Notes: a model not told the origin generated them from the sequence alone. Positions 1-9,243 are shown, counted from the first letter of the stretch. The stretch is DNA of 64,000 bases from Chloroflexota bacterium (GCA_016223085.1 JACRPS010000003.1:621634-685633); one strand, 5' to 3'. Translations and numbers: made by a program.

Positions 1-2
1 GC

Positions 3-716
3 AACATCAGCATCCGGCGCGACGACCCGCGTCTGGCGTTTGTGGACTTCGGCAGCGTCAACGTCTTGAAGTTCAAACGCATCGGCGGCGCGGCCTGGGC
101 CGATACGCTGATCGAAGCCGATGGCGGGCCGCTGCTGCTGGCGGGCGAGGTAGACGGGCGGCAGGTCGCCATCCTGACATTCGACCTGCACGAGTCCGAC
201 CTGCCCTTGCAAATCACCTGGCCGGTGCTGGTCGCAAACCTGCTGGAATGGTTCACGCCGCAGTCCGCCATCAACGCGCCGGATGGCCTGCGCGTGGGCG
301 ACTCGCTGCCGGTACGCCCGCCGTTTGAAGCGACCAGCGTTCGCGTGACGCTGCCGAATGGTACGGCGCGCAGTCTCGAAGTCGGGCGGGAAACCCTGGT
401 ATTCGCGGATACCGACCAGCCCGGCATTTATCGTGTTGACATTCTGAACGGCAGCACGGTGATTCAGTCCGCGCCGTTTGCGGTGAACCTGTTTGCGCCC
501 GGCGAAAGCAACATCGCGCCGCAGCCGACCATCACCCTCAGCGGCGCGACAATTACGCCGACCGCTCGCGAGGAAGTCGGCCAGCGCGAATTCTGGCCGC
601 TGGCGGCGCTGCTGGCGCTGCTGGTGCTGCTGGTCGAGTGGGTTGTGTATCACCGCCGCTTGCAGGTGCGGACGGTGTTCCGCCCCACGCTAAGGCGGCG
701 AGAGGTGACGGGATGA
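3..716 (+). CDS. BatA/VWA-type membrane protein, C-terminal part (5' truncated by window)
   Basis: The frame is open to the left edge of the window, so the true start lies outside. The visible part is an extracytoplasmic beta-rich region ending in one strong membrane segment (around WPLAALLALLVLLVEWVVY) and a short basic tail. A stretch near the start (TFDLHESDLPLQITWPVLVANLLEWF) resembles the region after the VWA domain in BatA-like aerotolerance/VWA proteins. The next large gene is also a VWA membrane protein on the same strand, so the two probably work together. The assignment is by resemblance and context; the VWA domain itself is not in the window. Confidence 0.6.
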   Translation, partial: NISIRRDDPRLAFVDFGSVNVLKFKRIGGAAWADTLIEADGGPLLLAGEVDGRQVAILTFDLHESDLPLQITWPVLVANLLEWFTPQSAINAPDGLRVGDSLPVRPPFEATSVRVTLPNGTARSLEVGRETLVFADTDQPGIYRVDILNGSTVIQSAPFAVNLFAPGESNIAPQPTITLSGATITPTAREEVGQREFWPLAALLALLVLLVEWVVYHRRLQVRTVFRPTLRRREVTG

Positions 717-736
717 AACCAAAATTCGATACCCCC

Positions 737-760
737 GTAGGCGCACATGGCGGTGCGCCC
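737..760. repeat. GTAGGG-type palindrome, degenerate copy
   Basis: Core GCGCAC..GTGCGC matches the GCGCACGGCGGTGCGC subfamily seen at 20697-20724. The right arm has lost the CCCTAC end. Confidence 0.55.
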
Positions 761-790
761 AACGGCTACCAGGTCAAGCCGTATTCGTCG

Positions 791-924
791 CCAGGGGTTC
801 AAAGCCCCTGGCTGAATCGGTTCGGTAAGCCTGCTGAAAGCAGGCTGAAAGTGACAGAGCTTGTCTTTTCAGCCATCTTCCAGGTGGCTTTCGAGGTTCA
901 GCCGGACGGCTTTCAGCGTCCGGC
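791..924. repeat. Cluster of five consecutive small hairpins
   Basis: Perfect or near-perfect stems follow one another: 791-811 (CCAGGGG/CCCCTGG), 829-845 (GCCTGCT/AGCAGGC), 852-865 (GACA/TGTC), 871-889 (AGCCATCT/AGGTGGCT with one wobble) and 901-924 (GCCGGACG/CGTCCGGC). Stem sequences differ, but loops or flanks keep a TTTCAG / CTGAAAG motif. This looks like a modular hairpin repeat rather than a terminator, since no T-run follows. Confidence 0.7.
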
Positions 925-1023
925 GACGCCGACCGAAGCGTTATTCCTGAAACAGTCTTTCCGCGCCTTTGCTCCCTTGCGCCTTTGCGTTATGCTTTTA
1001 GTAATGAGTCCTAGAGTAACCTC

Positions 1024-3912
1024 ATGACGTTCTCGACTCCCCTCGCGCTGGCGCTGCTGCTGGTCATCCCGTTTGTGCTCTACGTCGGCTGGCCGCGCCA
1101 GCGTTTCCGCCGCCGTCGCGACATAACCAGTCTGTTGCTGCGCGTGGTGATTATCCTGCTGCTGGTGCTGTCACTGGCCGGGACGCAGGTGGCGCAGTCC
1201 GCCGACCGGCTGGCGGTCGTGTTTCTGGTGGACGTATCCGACAGCGTAGGCCAGTCCGCGCGCGAGTCGCAACTTCAGTATATCCGTGACGCGCTGGCGG
1301 CGATGGGGCCGGACGATCTGGCCGGCGTAGTCGCCTTCGGCGCCAATGCCCTGGTCGAACGCCCGTTAAGCAGCGTCCGCGAACTCACTGCGTTCCAGTC
1401 CGCGCCTACCACCAACAATACCGATCTGGCCGAGGCGATTCGCCTGGGACTGGCGCTGTTCCCCAACGACGTGGCGCGGCGGCTGGTTATCCTCAGCGAT
1501 GGCCTGCCCACCGTCGGCGATACCCAAGCCGCCGCCGAACTGGCCGCCGCGTCGGGCGTGGAGATCAGCACCGTCACCTTTACGCCGCAGGCCGACCAGC
1601 CGGAAGTACAGGTCACGGACGTGCGTGTGCCGAGCGCGGTCAATGCCGGGCAGCAGTTTGACCTCAGCCTGTCCATCCAGTCAGAGGCCGACACTCCGGC
1701 CAGCATCACCGTGCTGCAATCAGGCGCGATCATCCATCAGGAAACGGTGCAGCTTCGCCGGGGGGCAAACAACTATACGCTGCCGCTGCAAGGTACGGGC
1801 GCGGGCTTCCGCGATTTTCAGGTGCAGGTGGAGCCGCAGGCCAACGATAATTTTTACCAGAACAACCGCCTGTCGTCGTTCACCCGCGTCATCGGCCCAC
1901 CCCGCCTGCTGCTGCTGTACAACACGCCGGACGACATCCGCCACTTGCAGCCGGCGCTGGAGCAGGCCGGGCTGTCGGTAGATACGATGACGCCGGAACA
2001 GCTTCCGGTCGGTCTCGTGCCGCTGGCGCAGTACGACAGCGTGATTCTGGCGAACGTGCCTGCCACGCGTCTGTCACCGCAGCGGATGCAGGCACTCCAG
2101 ACTTACGTGCGTGATCTCGGCGGCGGGCTGGTGGCCGTCGGCGGGCCAAACGCTTACGGCCCGGGCGGCTACTTCCAGACGCCGCTGGAAGAAACGCTGC
2201 CGCTGGACATGCAGGTGCGCGACCAGCAGCGTTTACCGCAGTTGACGATAGCCTACGTGATTGACCGTTCCGGCAGTATGGGTACGCCCAACGCCGAAGG
2301 TATCCCGAACATCGAACTGGCGAAGGAAGCCATCATCCGTTCGATTGACTTCCTGCAGCCCACCGACCGCGCCGGTATTGTCTCGTTTGACACGTCCGGC
2401 TACTGGATTGCCGAACTTCAGGACGTGCGCGACCGGCTGGCGCTGCAACGGCTGGTGGCGTCGCTGCGTTCCGGCGGCGGCACGGATATCCTCGCCGGTA
2501 TGAATTTGGTCGCCAGCACGATTGTGAACGACCCCTCCGATCGCAAGCACATCATCCTGCTGACGGACGGCGGCGCGAATCCATCCGGCCTGATTGAACT
2601 CTCCGAACGGCTGAACCGCGAAAGCGGCGTCACCACCTCGGTGATCGCCATCGGTTCGGGCGCGGCGGGCTTCCTGGAACAGATGGCGCAGGCCGGCGGC
2701 GGCAATTACCATGCCGTGACGCAGGTTGACCAGATTCCCACCATCTTCACCATCGAAACGGTGCTGGCAACCCGGTCGTACATCATCGAGGAGCCGTTTG
2801 TGCCGGTGCTGACGGCATCCAGCCCGATCATGGACGGCATCACCGCCTCGCCGGAACTGCTCGGTTACGTGGCAACCTCGCCCAAGCTGACCTCGCAGAT
2901 CATCCTGCGCGGCCAGCCGCCCTACAGCGACCCGATTCTCGCGGCCTGGCAGTATGGCCTGGGGCGCTCGGTAGCCTTCACCAGCGATGCCACCGCCCGC
3001 TGGGGCGCAAACTGGGTGACGTGGGACAACTTCGTGCGTTTCTGGAGCCAGACGGTGCGCTGGACGATCACCGAAAGCGCCGAGAGCAACTTGGAAACGC
3101 GCGTGGTGCTGGAAGGCGAACAGGCGCGGCTGATCGTGGATGCGCGCGACATGGATGGTGATTTCCTTAACGGCGCCGACCTGCAACTGTCGCTGGTCAA
3201 CCCGCAGGCTAGAGCGACACAACTGCCGCTCCGGCAGGTGGCGCCAGGGCGCTACGAAGCGACGTTTAACCCGACTGACGAAGGCGCGTACATTCTGCAC
3301 GTGCAGGGCACGGGCACGGCGGGTGATAGGCCAGTTACGTTCGACCAGACAACCGGCTGGGTGATGAGTTACTCGTCAGAGTACGACGTGCGCGCCGGGC
3401 GTACGGACGGCGCGGTACTGCTGAACGAACTGGCGGCGCTCACCGGTGGGCGGTCGCTGACGGACGACCCTGCCGCCGCCTTCGCGCATAATCTCGTCGC
3501 GCAGCGGGCGTTTACGCCCATCTGGCCCTGGCTGCTGCTGGCGGCGCTGCTGCTGCTGCCGTTTGACGTGGCGGTACGGCGGCTCATCATCACCCGTACC
3601 GATTTGCAGCGGGCGCGGGCGTTCCTGTTCCGCGCGCGGCAGGTCGAAAAACCGGTGACGGAGCGCCTGTCCACCTTGATGGAGGCGAAGGAACGCGGTC
3701 GCCAGCGCACGGCGGAAATCGGCGCTGCATCCACCGTTGGCGCGCTGCGCACCAGCCGCGAACAGCGCCGCGCCGATGGGCCGGTAACAACCGCTGTCGA
3801 GACACCCGTCGCGCCGCGCGGCGATGCTACGCCACCAGCGCCGAAGGTTGTACCGGAAGGCAACCTGGCCGGCCAACTGCTGAAGAAACGGAAAGACCGC
3901 GAGGAGAAGTAG
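1024..3912 (+). CDS. Large membrane protein with two VWA domains and a glutamine-amidotransferase-like domain
   Basis: This 962-residue protein has two N-terminal membrane segments (about 5-22 and 36-52), then a VWA domain whose MIDAS motif DVSDS lies at 70-74. A glutamine-amidotransferase-like region follows at about 290-390 (LLLLYNTPDD.. then GGGLVAVGGPNAYGPGGY). A second VWA domain has MIDAS DRSGS near 415 and a TDGGAN metal-site loop. A C-terminal membrane segment lies near 833-850 with a charged cytoplasmic tail. VWA domains bind divalent metal and protein partners; this architecture recurs with BatA-like proteins. Substrate and partner are unknown. The start overlaps the preceding open frame (ATGA). 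Confidence 0.85.
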   Translation: MTFSTPLALALLLVIPFVLYVGWPRQRFRRRRDITSLLLRVVIILLLVLSLAGTQVAQSADRLAVVFLVDVSDSVGQSARESQLQYIRDALAAMGPDDLAGVVAFGANALVERPLSSVRELTAFQSAPTTNNTDLAEAIRLGLALFPNDVARRLVILSDGLPTVGDTQAAAELAAASGVEISTVTFTPQADQPEVQVTDVRVPSAVNAGQQFDLSLSIQSEADTPASITVLQSGAIIHQETVQLRRGANNYTLPLQGTGAGFRDFQVQVEPQANDNFYQNNRLSSFTRVIGPPRLLLLYNTPDDIRHLQPALEQAGLSVDTMTPEQLPVGLVPLAQYDSVILANVPATRLSPQRMQALQTYVRDLGGGLVAVGGPNAYGPGGYFQTPLEETLPLDMQVRDQQRLPQLTIAYVIDRSGSMGTPNAEGIPNIELAKEAIIRSIDFLQPTDRAGIVSFDTSGYWIAELQDVRDRLALQRLVASLRSGGGTDILAGMNLVASTIVNDPSDRKHIILLTDGGANPSGLIELSERLNRESGVTTSVIAIGSGAAGFLEQMAQAGGGNYHAVTQVDQIPTIFTIETVLATRSYIIEEPFVPVLTASSPIMDGITASPELLGYVATSPKLTSQIILRGQPPYSDPILAAWQYGLGRSVAFTSDATARWGANWVTWDNFVRFWSQTVRWTITESAESNLETRVVLEGEQARLIVDARDMDGDFLNGADLQLSLVNPQARATQLPLRQVAPGRYEATFNPTDEGAYILHVQGTGTAGDRPVTFDQTTGWVMSYSSEYDVRAGRTDGAVLLNELAALTGGRSLTDDPAAAFAHNLVAQRAFTPIWPWLLLAALLLLPFDVAVRRLIITRTDLQRARAFLFRARQVEKPVTERLSTLMEAKERGRQRTAEIGAASTVGALRTSREQRRADGPVTTAVETPVAPRGDATPPAPKVVPEGNLAGQLLKKRKDREEK

Positions 3913-3941
3913 GAATAGCCCGATTAACGAACCAGGAACGT

Positions 3942-4018
3942 TTAACCGTCAAGACGCAGAGGACACCAAGAAGTAAACAGATCACGGAGCTTGGTGTTCT
4001 TGGCGACTTGGCGGTTTA
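3942..4018. repeat. Imperfect palindromic, MITE-like element (~75 bp)
   Basis: Outer arms AACCGTCAAGACGC and GCGACTTGGCGGTT are complementary at 12 of 14 positions, and inner arms CACCAAG (3964-3970) and CTTGGTG (3990-3996) pair perfectly. It fills the gap between two convergent genes and could also act as a terminator hairpin, although no T-run follows on either strand. Confidence 0.5.
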
Positions 4019-4028
4019 TGCTGATTCT

Positions 4029-5870
4029 TCAAAATTCGCCCATATCCCACAGCCGCACCGTGCCGTCGTCGCTGCCGGAAGCCAGCCGCGTGCCGTCCGG
4101 GTTAAACACAACCGCGTGCACCGGCGAAGTATGTCCCTGTAACACGGCCAGTTCTCGCCCGCTGAAGGCATCCCACAGCCGCACGGTGTTATCCATCGCG
4201 CCGGAGGCGATGAATTTGCCGTCCGGGCTGTAAGCGATGCTGAGGATGTTGGCGGTGTGTCCCTTCATCTCCGTCAACTGCCGGGCTGTGGCGATGTCCC
4301 AGACTCGAATCACGTTATCCCAGTAGGACGAGGCGACGCGCGCCTGATTGGCGCTGAAGGCGGTCGCCGTAATACCGTCACCGTGACTGCACATCAGGTT
4401 CAGGCCGGTGCCGGTGCTGAAGTTCGACAGGCTGACGGTGTCGCTGATGTCGGCGGTTGAAACGAGCGCGTTGTCCGCGCCCACTGCCAGGTTGCGCACC
4501 GGCCCGCCCGAGTTGCGGATTTCGCCAACCTGCTCGCCGCTGGTGATGTTCCATAAACGCGCGGTTGTATCAGCGCTGCCGGAAGCAACCACATCGCCCT
4601 GCGGGCTGAAAGCCACGCTGAGGACACGGTTGTTGTGGCCGCGAATATCGCGCACGATCTGCCCGGTTCGCGCGTCCCATACTTGTACTACGCCATCTTC
4701 CGTGCCGGAAGCCAGCAGCGCGCCGTCGCGGCTGAGCGCGAGGCTGTCCACCGCGCCCTGCCCGCCCAGCCAGACCGCCTGCTGCTGCCCGGTGGCAGTG
4801 TCCCACAGGCGTACCGCGTTGTCGTTGTTGAGCAGGCCGCCGCTGCCCGTAACCACCGTCTGCCCATCGGCGCTGAAAACCACACTGTTGACACCGCCGC
4901 TGTAACCTTCGATGACCGTCACTGTCTCACCCGTATTCACATCCCACAGGCGCAGGCTGCCGTCGCTGCTGGCGGACAGCAGGCGCGCCTCGTCGAACCA
5001 GCGCACGCTCTTGACCGCCGCCGTATGCCCGTGCAGCGTTGCCAGCACCGCATCTGAGTCCACTTCCCACACGCGCACAGTGCTGTCGGCGCTGGCGGAA
5101 GCGACCAGTTTCCCATCGGGACTGAACGCGGCGCTCCAGACCGTACCCTCATGGGCTTGCAGCACGCGGCGCTCCTTGCCGGTCGCCGTTTCCCACAGCC
5201 GCACCGTGCCGTCGTCCCCGGCTGCCGCGATCATCTGTCCGTCCGGGCTGAAGGCGGCAGCAGTCACCCTCCCGGCAAACCCGGTAAACGTATTCACCGC
5301 CGCGCCGGTTGAAATATCCCATAGCCGCGCCGTACCATCCCGGCTGGCGGACAGCAGCAGCCGACCATCCGGGCTGAAAGCCAGGCTTTCCACCGCGTCT
5401 TCATGCCCGGCCAGCGCCGCGATCGCCGTCCCCGCCTGCGCATCCCACAGCCGAATCGTATTATCCAACCCGCCTGACGCCAGCGTTGTGCCATCCGGTG
5501 CAAATGCCACCGCGCTCACGTCGCCAGTATGTCCGGTCAGCGTTTTCAGCCGGTCGCCGGTCTGCGTATCCCACACCATCACCGTTTTATCCCAACTGCC
5601 GGACGCCAGCCGACGCCCATCCGGGCTGTAGGCCACGCTGCTGACCGGCTCGGTGTGCACGGCCAGCAGGCGCGGCGGAGCATCCGGCGCAGCATACAGC
5701 CATACCCCTATGGAACTGGCGACGGCAAAACCGTGCTGGTCGGGCGCAGCAGCGACGGCGCTCATCCAGCCGCGCCCCAGCACCGTGACCAGCTTAGCGG
5801 CGGGTGCACTGCCGCACGCAGCCAGCAGTGCCGCCGCGAAAAACGCAACCGACAGACGTTTGAACAGCAT
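4029..5870 (-). CDS. WD40-repeat lipoprotein, about 14 blades
   Basis: The N terminus is a lipoprotein signal (basic start, hydrophobic core, lipobox LLAAC, then GSAPAAK), so the protein should be anchored on the outer face of the membrane. The remainder is WD40 repeats: twelve good ones ending in forms such as GSWDKTVMVWD, GGLDNTIRLWD and GSDDGTVRLWD, plus a degenerate first blade and a degenerate one near the end of the second third (TADISDTVSLSN). Fourteen blades fit two seven-bladed propellers. The ATG at 5870 is preferred over an upstream GTG at 5885 because it gives a standard signal peptide. The ligand or partner is unknown. Confidence 0.85.
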   Translation of the reverse strand: MLFKRLSVAFFAAALLAACGSAPAAKLVTVLGRGWMSAVAAAPDQHGFAVASSIGVWLYAAPDAPPRLLAVHTEPVSSVAYSPDGRRLASGSWDKTVMVWDTQTGDRLKTLTGHTGDVSAVAFAPDGTTLASGGLDNTIRLWDAQAGTAIAALAGHEDAVESLAFSPDGRLLLSASRDGTARLWDISTGAAVNTFTGFAGRVTAAAFSPDGQMIAAAGDDGTVRLWETATGKERRVLQAHEGTVWSAAFSPDGKLVASASADSTVRVWEVDSDAVLATLHGHTAAVKSVRWFDEARLLSASSDGSLRLWDVNTGETVTVIEGYSGGVNSVVFSADGQTVVTGSGGLLNNDNAVRLWDTATGQQQAVWLGGQGAVDSLALSRDGALLASGTEDGVVQVWDARTGQIVRDIRGHNNRVLSVAFSPQGDVVASGSADTTARLWNITSGEQVGEIRNSGGPVRNLAVGADNALVSTADISDTVSLSNFSTGTGLNLMCSHGDGITATAFSANQARVASSYWDNVIRVWDIATARQLTEMKGHTANILSIAYSPDGKFIASGAMDNTVRLWDAFSGRELAVLQGHTSPVHAVVFNPDGTRLASGSDDGTVRLWDMGEF

Positions 5871-5996
5871 CTTCACATCACACACTTTACGTTTTCAGAT
5901 GATCTATCTGATACGAAAAATGGAAGTGGGGCAATAGGAGAAAGCGCCCGGTGGGGTTGCCCGTTTCCAGTCAATACACAACAGGTCACGTCCGGT

Positions 5997-6644
5997 TTAT
6001 ACCGTCAACGCCGCAAACGCCCCCACCAGCGCGCCGCTATAATGCTCAATCGGCAGCGCCGCGCCCGGTGCGCCGCCCGCGCGAGTTATGACCGAGAGAA
6101 CTGCAACCGCCATGTCCAGTTCGCGCGCCAGCGCCAGATACGGGCTGAGGAAGCGCCCGGCCACATGCGCCCCGACGCGCGTCCAGAACAACGCCTCCGC
6201 CGGCGTTTCCAGCCGCGTGCTGCTGACACACACGTATACTCCCCGCTGGAACGGTCGCGGTGCGACTGTCCCTACCCCGGTCAGCAACGCGGCACGGCTG
6301 GCAGCATCGAATGCCGGCACCTGCTGCACGTAGCCACCGGCTTTGTCGCTGAAGTAGGTGTAATGCTGGCCGCGCGTGCCATCTATGTAATCATCCGGCA
6401 CGAGCCAGTCGCCTACGTCCAGCAGCGGCGACAGTCCTGCGACCGACTCGCACAGCCACAGGTGGGTTGTGCCCCGGTCTTTCAGGGCGCGAATGGTGGC
6501 GCGCGGGTCGGCGCTGTCCGGTGCGCACAGCAGGCCAGCGCGTCCGCTGAAGTCTGTACTGGCAATCGGCGCGGACAGGCCATAAGACGTGTTCAGGCGT
6601 TCGCCCGGCTGTGGTGTATCGGTCAGGATAGCAATTGTCGTCAC
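5997..6644 (-). CDS. Phosphorylase-superfamily (PNP/MTAP-like) protein
   Basis: 215 residues, GTG start. The C-terminal half keeps the purine nucleoside phosphorylase / MTA phosphorylase core: RGVYVCVSSTRLETPAEA, then a GAHVAGRFLSPYLALARELDMAVAVLSVIT stretch equivalent to the family's E-T-x-A-E and 'P-E-x-x-x-A-R' region. The first half is shorter and more divergent than in PNP/MTAP enzymes of about 260-290 residues. It may cleave a nucleoside or thionucleoside with phosphate, but the substrate cannot be read from the sequence. Confidence 0.6.
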   Translation of the reverse strand: MTTIAILTDTPQPGERLNTSYGLSAPIASTDFSGRAGLLCAPDSADPRATIRALKDRGTTHLWLCESVAGLSPLLDVGDWLVPDDYIDGTRGQHYTYFSDKAGGYVQQVPAFDAASRAALLTGVGTVAPRPFQRGVYVCVSSTRLETPAEALFWTRVGAHVAGRFLSPYLALARELDMAVAVLSVITRAGGAPGAALPIEHYSGALVGAFAALTV

Positions 6645-6712
6645 AGTCTGCTCTCGCTAACGATAGTGATGAGTAACGAGTACAGAACCACTCATCACTC
6701 GTTACTCATGCC

Positions 6713-7675
6713 TCATCCTTCAAACGACCGGAGCACGCGCGCCATGCCGGACAGCGTATACGCGCCCTGGCTGGCCGGAATCAGCGCCGTCTGCCCCGTT
6801 GATAGCTCGATACTGACGTCCGCCGCTGCTACGGTCGCCGCGCCTTCGATACAGGTCAGGATGTGGAAGCAGCGGTTTTCGGTGTCGAGCGTGATGCGCG
6901 GGCCGTTGCGCAGGTTCAACTGGTGTAGCCAGGTTGTAAAAAACGGGCTGTTAACGATCTCCACAATCGGCCTGCCATCGCCTGCCGTGTGTTTGATCTC
7001 CGGCAGCGAGTCCACATTGGCGACGGCCACGCCCTTCTCGACGTGCAGCGGACGCGGCTGGCCGTCCAGTCCCAGCCGCCCCCAATCATACAGGCGGTAA
7101 GTCAGATCGGACGACTGCTGAATCTCGTAGATCAGCAGCCCCGGCCCCAGCGCGTGGATGGTCCCTGCCGGGATGTACAGCACGTCACCCGCCACCACGT
7201 CGGCATACACCAGCAGGCCTTCCAGCGCGTTGTCGCGGATGGCCTCGACCATTGTCTCGCGGCTTGTGCCCGGCTGCACGCCCACAACCAGTCGCGCGCC
7301 CGGTTCGACGGCCAGGATGTACCATGCCTCGGTTTTGCCGCGCGGTTCGCCTTCCAACTGCCGCGCCTGCTCGTCGTTGGGATGCACCTGAATGGACAGC
7401 CAGTCGGCGGCATCCAGGAACTTAACCAGCAGCGGCATACCCACCGCCGGGTCGTGATCGGGACCAAGCAGATTGTGGCCGTACTGCTTCAGTACCTCCG
7501 CGACGGTGCGCCCGGCCAGCGGGCCGTTGGCGACAGTGGCGGTATCGTGCATCTCCCACGATTCGCCGTAGGGCTGCGTGGTAGGCAGCGGCTTGTGGAA
7601 CACGGTTTCCAGGCGGCGGCCACCCCAGACGCGGGTGTGCAGCACCGGTTGCAGCAACAGAGGGTAGAGGGACAT
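6713..7675 (-). CDS. manA: Class I mannose-6-phosphate isomerase
   Basis: 320 residues, the short bacterial form. It interconverts mannose 6-phosphate and fructose 6-phosphate. The zinc ligands of the family are all visible: Gln96 and His98 in QVHPND, Glu116 in KTEAWY, and His174 in IPAGTIHAL. The N terminus (LLLQPVLHTRVWGGRRL) is the usual one. The start at 7675 has an AAGGA ribosome site close upstream on the minus strand. It stands alone, ending 69 bases before the phosphorylase-like gene on the same strand, so co-transcription is possible. Confidence 0.93.
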   Translation of the reverse strand: MSLYPLLLQPVLHTRVWGGRRLETVFHKPLPTTQPYGESWEMHDTATVANGPLAGRTVAEVLKQYGHNLLGPDHDPAVGMPLLVKFLDAADWLSIQVHPNDEQARQLEGEPRGKTEAWYILAVEPGARLVVGVQPGTSRETMVEAIRDNALEGLLVYADVVAGDVLYIPAGTIHALGPGLLIYEIQQSSDLTYRLYDWGRLGLDGQPRPLHVEKGVAVANVDSLPEIKHTAGDGRPIVEIVNSPFFTTWLHQLNLRNGPRITLDTENRCFHILTCIEGAATVAAADVSIELSTGQTALIPASQGAYTLSGMARVLRSFEG

Positions 7676-7764
7676 ACCACAGAGTCCTTTTATACGGTCA
7701 ATTTGATGGGGTTATGGTAAGTTAGAGGAATAAGATACCACGTTTATGAAACGGAGGCATTTTT

Positions 7765-8670
7765 ATGGCCGTCCCTGATTTTCAAACGCTGATGTTGCCT
7801 GTACTGCAAATAGCAGGCGATGGGCAAGAGCATACAACCAGCGAAGCGATAGACATTATTACATCACTTTTTAATTTGACCGAAGAAGACCGTAAAGAAC
7901 TACTACCAAGCGGTCGGCAGTTTCGCCTTGATAACCGCGTTTCATGGGCGCGCGCCTATTTAAAGCAAGCTGGCCTTCTTGAAAGTCCGGGACGCGGAAA
8001 ATTTCTCATTACCCATAAGGGTTTGCAGGTGCTACAGACGCACCCACCACGCATCGACATCACTTTTTTAAAACAGTTCCCTGAGTTTTTAGAATCGCGC
8101 TCGCCTAGCAAACGAAACAATGATGATGTTCTGCCGGTTGAACCAACACATACCCCTGAAGAAATCCTTGAAGCCAGCTACCAGAATTTGCGTAATGAAT
8201 TAGCCAGAGAGCTTATCGAACGGGTGAAAACGTGTTCGCCACGATTTTTTGAGAATTTGGTGGTTGATCTGCTGCTGGCGATGGGCTACGGCGGCTCACG
8301 CAAGGACGCCGGCAAAGCGATTGGGCAAAGCGGCGATGGCGGCGTAGATGGCATCATCAACGAAGACCGGCTTGGCCTCGATGTGGTTTACATTCAGGCC
8401 AAGCGGTGGGAAGGTACAGTCGGGCGTCCGACAGTCCAGGCGTTTGCCGGCAGCCTGGAAGGTTATCGAGCGCGGAAAGGTGTTCTCATTACCACGTCAT
8501 CATTTACCAAAGACGCGCGGGATTATGTCGAACGTATAGAGAAAAAGATCGTGCTGATTGATGGTGAGCAACTGGCGCAGTTTATGATAGACTATGGCAT
8601 CGGCGTGGCGGAGGTTGCGACCTATTCTGTCAAAAAAGCCGACCTCGATTACTTCGGTGACATACAGTAA
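7765..8670 (+). CDS. mrr: Mrr-family restriction endonuclease (type IV-like)
   Basis: 301 residues with the two-domain Mrr layout: an N-terminal winged-helix Mrr_N region (about 1-95: SEAIDIITSLF..., LITHKGLQVL) and a C-terminal PD-(D/E)XK nuclease domain. The catalytic set is visible: Glu163 in the SPRFFENLV helix, Asp195 in GDGGVDGI and Gln211-Lys213 in YIQAKRW. Mrr enzymes cut DNA carrying foreign methylation. No partner methylase is nearby, as expected for type IV. The gene is visibly AT-richer than its neighbours, suggesting transfer. RBS GGAGG lies just before the ATG. Confidence 0.92.
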   Translation: MAVPDFQTLMLPVLQIAGDGQEHTTSEAIDIITSLFNLTEEDRKELLPSGRQFRLDNRVSWARAYLKQAGLLESPGRGKFLITHKGLQVLQTHPPRIDITFLKQFPEFLESRSPSKRNNDDVLPVEPTHTPEEILEASYQNLRNELARELIERVKTCSPRFFENLVVDLLLAMGYGGSRKDAGKAIGQSGDGGVDGIINEDRLGLDVVYIQAKRWEGTVGRPTVQAFAGSLEGYRARKGVLITTSSFTKDARDYVERIEKKIVLIDGEQLAQFMIDYGIGVAEVATYSVKKADLDYFGDIQ

Positions 8671-9201
8671 ATGCGAAATAAAGCCCCATATCTTGCTGTC
8701 CTGTTTGCCCTGTTCACCCTCGCCGCCTGCACCTTTGGCTTTGACCCGAACGCGCCGGGCGGCGTTCCCACGTTATCCGGCGGCGCGCCATCCGGTGATA
8801 CCGGCACAGTCGTGCAGATCATTGACGGCGATACGATTGACGTGCGCCTGCCCGGCGGCGACGCGCGCGTGCGTTACATCGGCGTCAATACGCCGGAACG
8901 CGATGAAGTGTGTTACCGCGAAGCGACCCAGGCCAATCGCCTGCTGGTGGAAGGCAAAACCGTCCGGCTGGTGCGTGACGCCGAAAACACCGACCAGTAT
9001 GGCCGGCTGCTGCGCTATATCTACGTGGACAACCTGTTTGTGAACGCCGCACTAGTGCAGCAGGGTTTCGCCGAAGTCGTGTCATACCCGCCCAACACGG
9101 CGCAGTATGAGTATCTCAAGAGTCTGGAAATTGAGGCAACCAATGCCAACCGGGGCTGCCACCCCACCGGCATCTTTGACGACGGCAGCTATACGCGGTG
9201 A
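8671..9201 (+). CDS. Staphylococcal-nuclease-like lipoprotein (thermonuclease family)
   Basis: 176 residues. A lipoprotein signal with LAAC at the cleavage site is followed by an SNase domain: GTVVQIIDGDTIDV, then VRYIGVNTPE, RLVRDAENTDQYGRLLRYIYVD and LVQQGFAEV. These carry the family's catalytic Asp, Arg and Glu region. SNases hydrolyse DNA and RNA with calcium; this one would act outside the membrane. The ATG follows the mrr stop codon directly, so the two nucleases are probably translated from one message. Confidence 0.88.
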   Translation: MRNKAPYLAVLFALFTLAACTFGFDPNAPGGVPTLSGGAPSGDTGTVVQIIDGDTIDVRLPGGDARVRYIGVNTPERDEVCYREATQANRLLVEGKTVRLVRDAENTDQYGRLLRYIYVDNLFVNAALVQQGFAEVVSYPPNTAQYEYLKSLEIEATNANRGCHPTGIFDDGSYTR

Positions 9202-9215
9202 GCCATGCGTAACCC

Positions 9216-9243
9216 GTAGGGACACGGCAGCCCGTGTCCCTAC
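9216..9243. repeat. GTAGGG-type palindrome, GTAGGGACACGG subfamily
   Basis: Arms GTAGGGACACGG and CCGTGTCCCTAC pair fully. It lies between two convergent genes and overlaps the stop codon of the minus-strand membrane gene by a few bases, so it may double as a transcription terminator. Confidence 0.8.

Larger units (their letters stand above)
713..1027 (+). other. Open frame made of repeat DNA, coupled to both flanking genes
   Basis: A 104-codon frame starts with an ATGA overlap on the stop of the upstream VWA-type gene (713-716) and ends with an ATGA overlap on the start of the next VWA gene (1024-1027). Its content is intergenic repeat: a GTAGGCGCAC palindrome and a run of small hairpins. 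The product has no recognisable domain. It is more likely non-coding repeat DNA that happens to stay open than a real gene, though it could carry ribosomes between the two VWA genes. Confidence 0.25.

Noticed and set aside
2233..3300. Long open frame on the minus strand within the VWA gene
   Set aside because: It mirrors a GC-rich coding region, lacks a ribosome site and has no domain; the plus-strand gene has clear VWA motifs.
5529..7100. 523-codon plus-strand frame across the WD40, phosphorylase and manA genes
   Set aside because: It spans three well-supported minus-strand genes and has no motif of its own.
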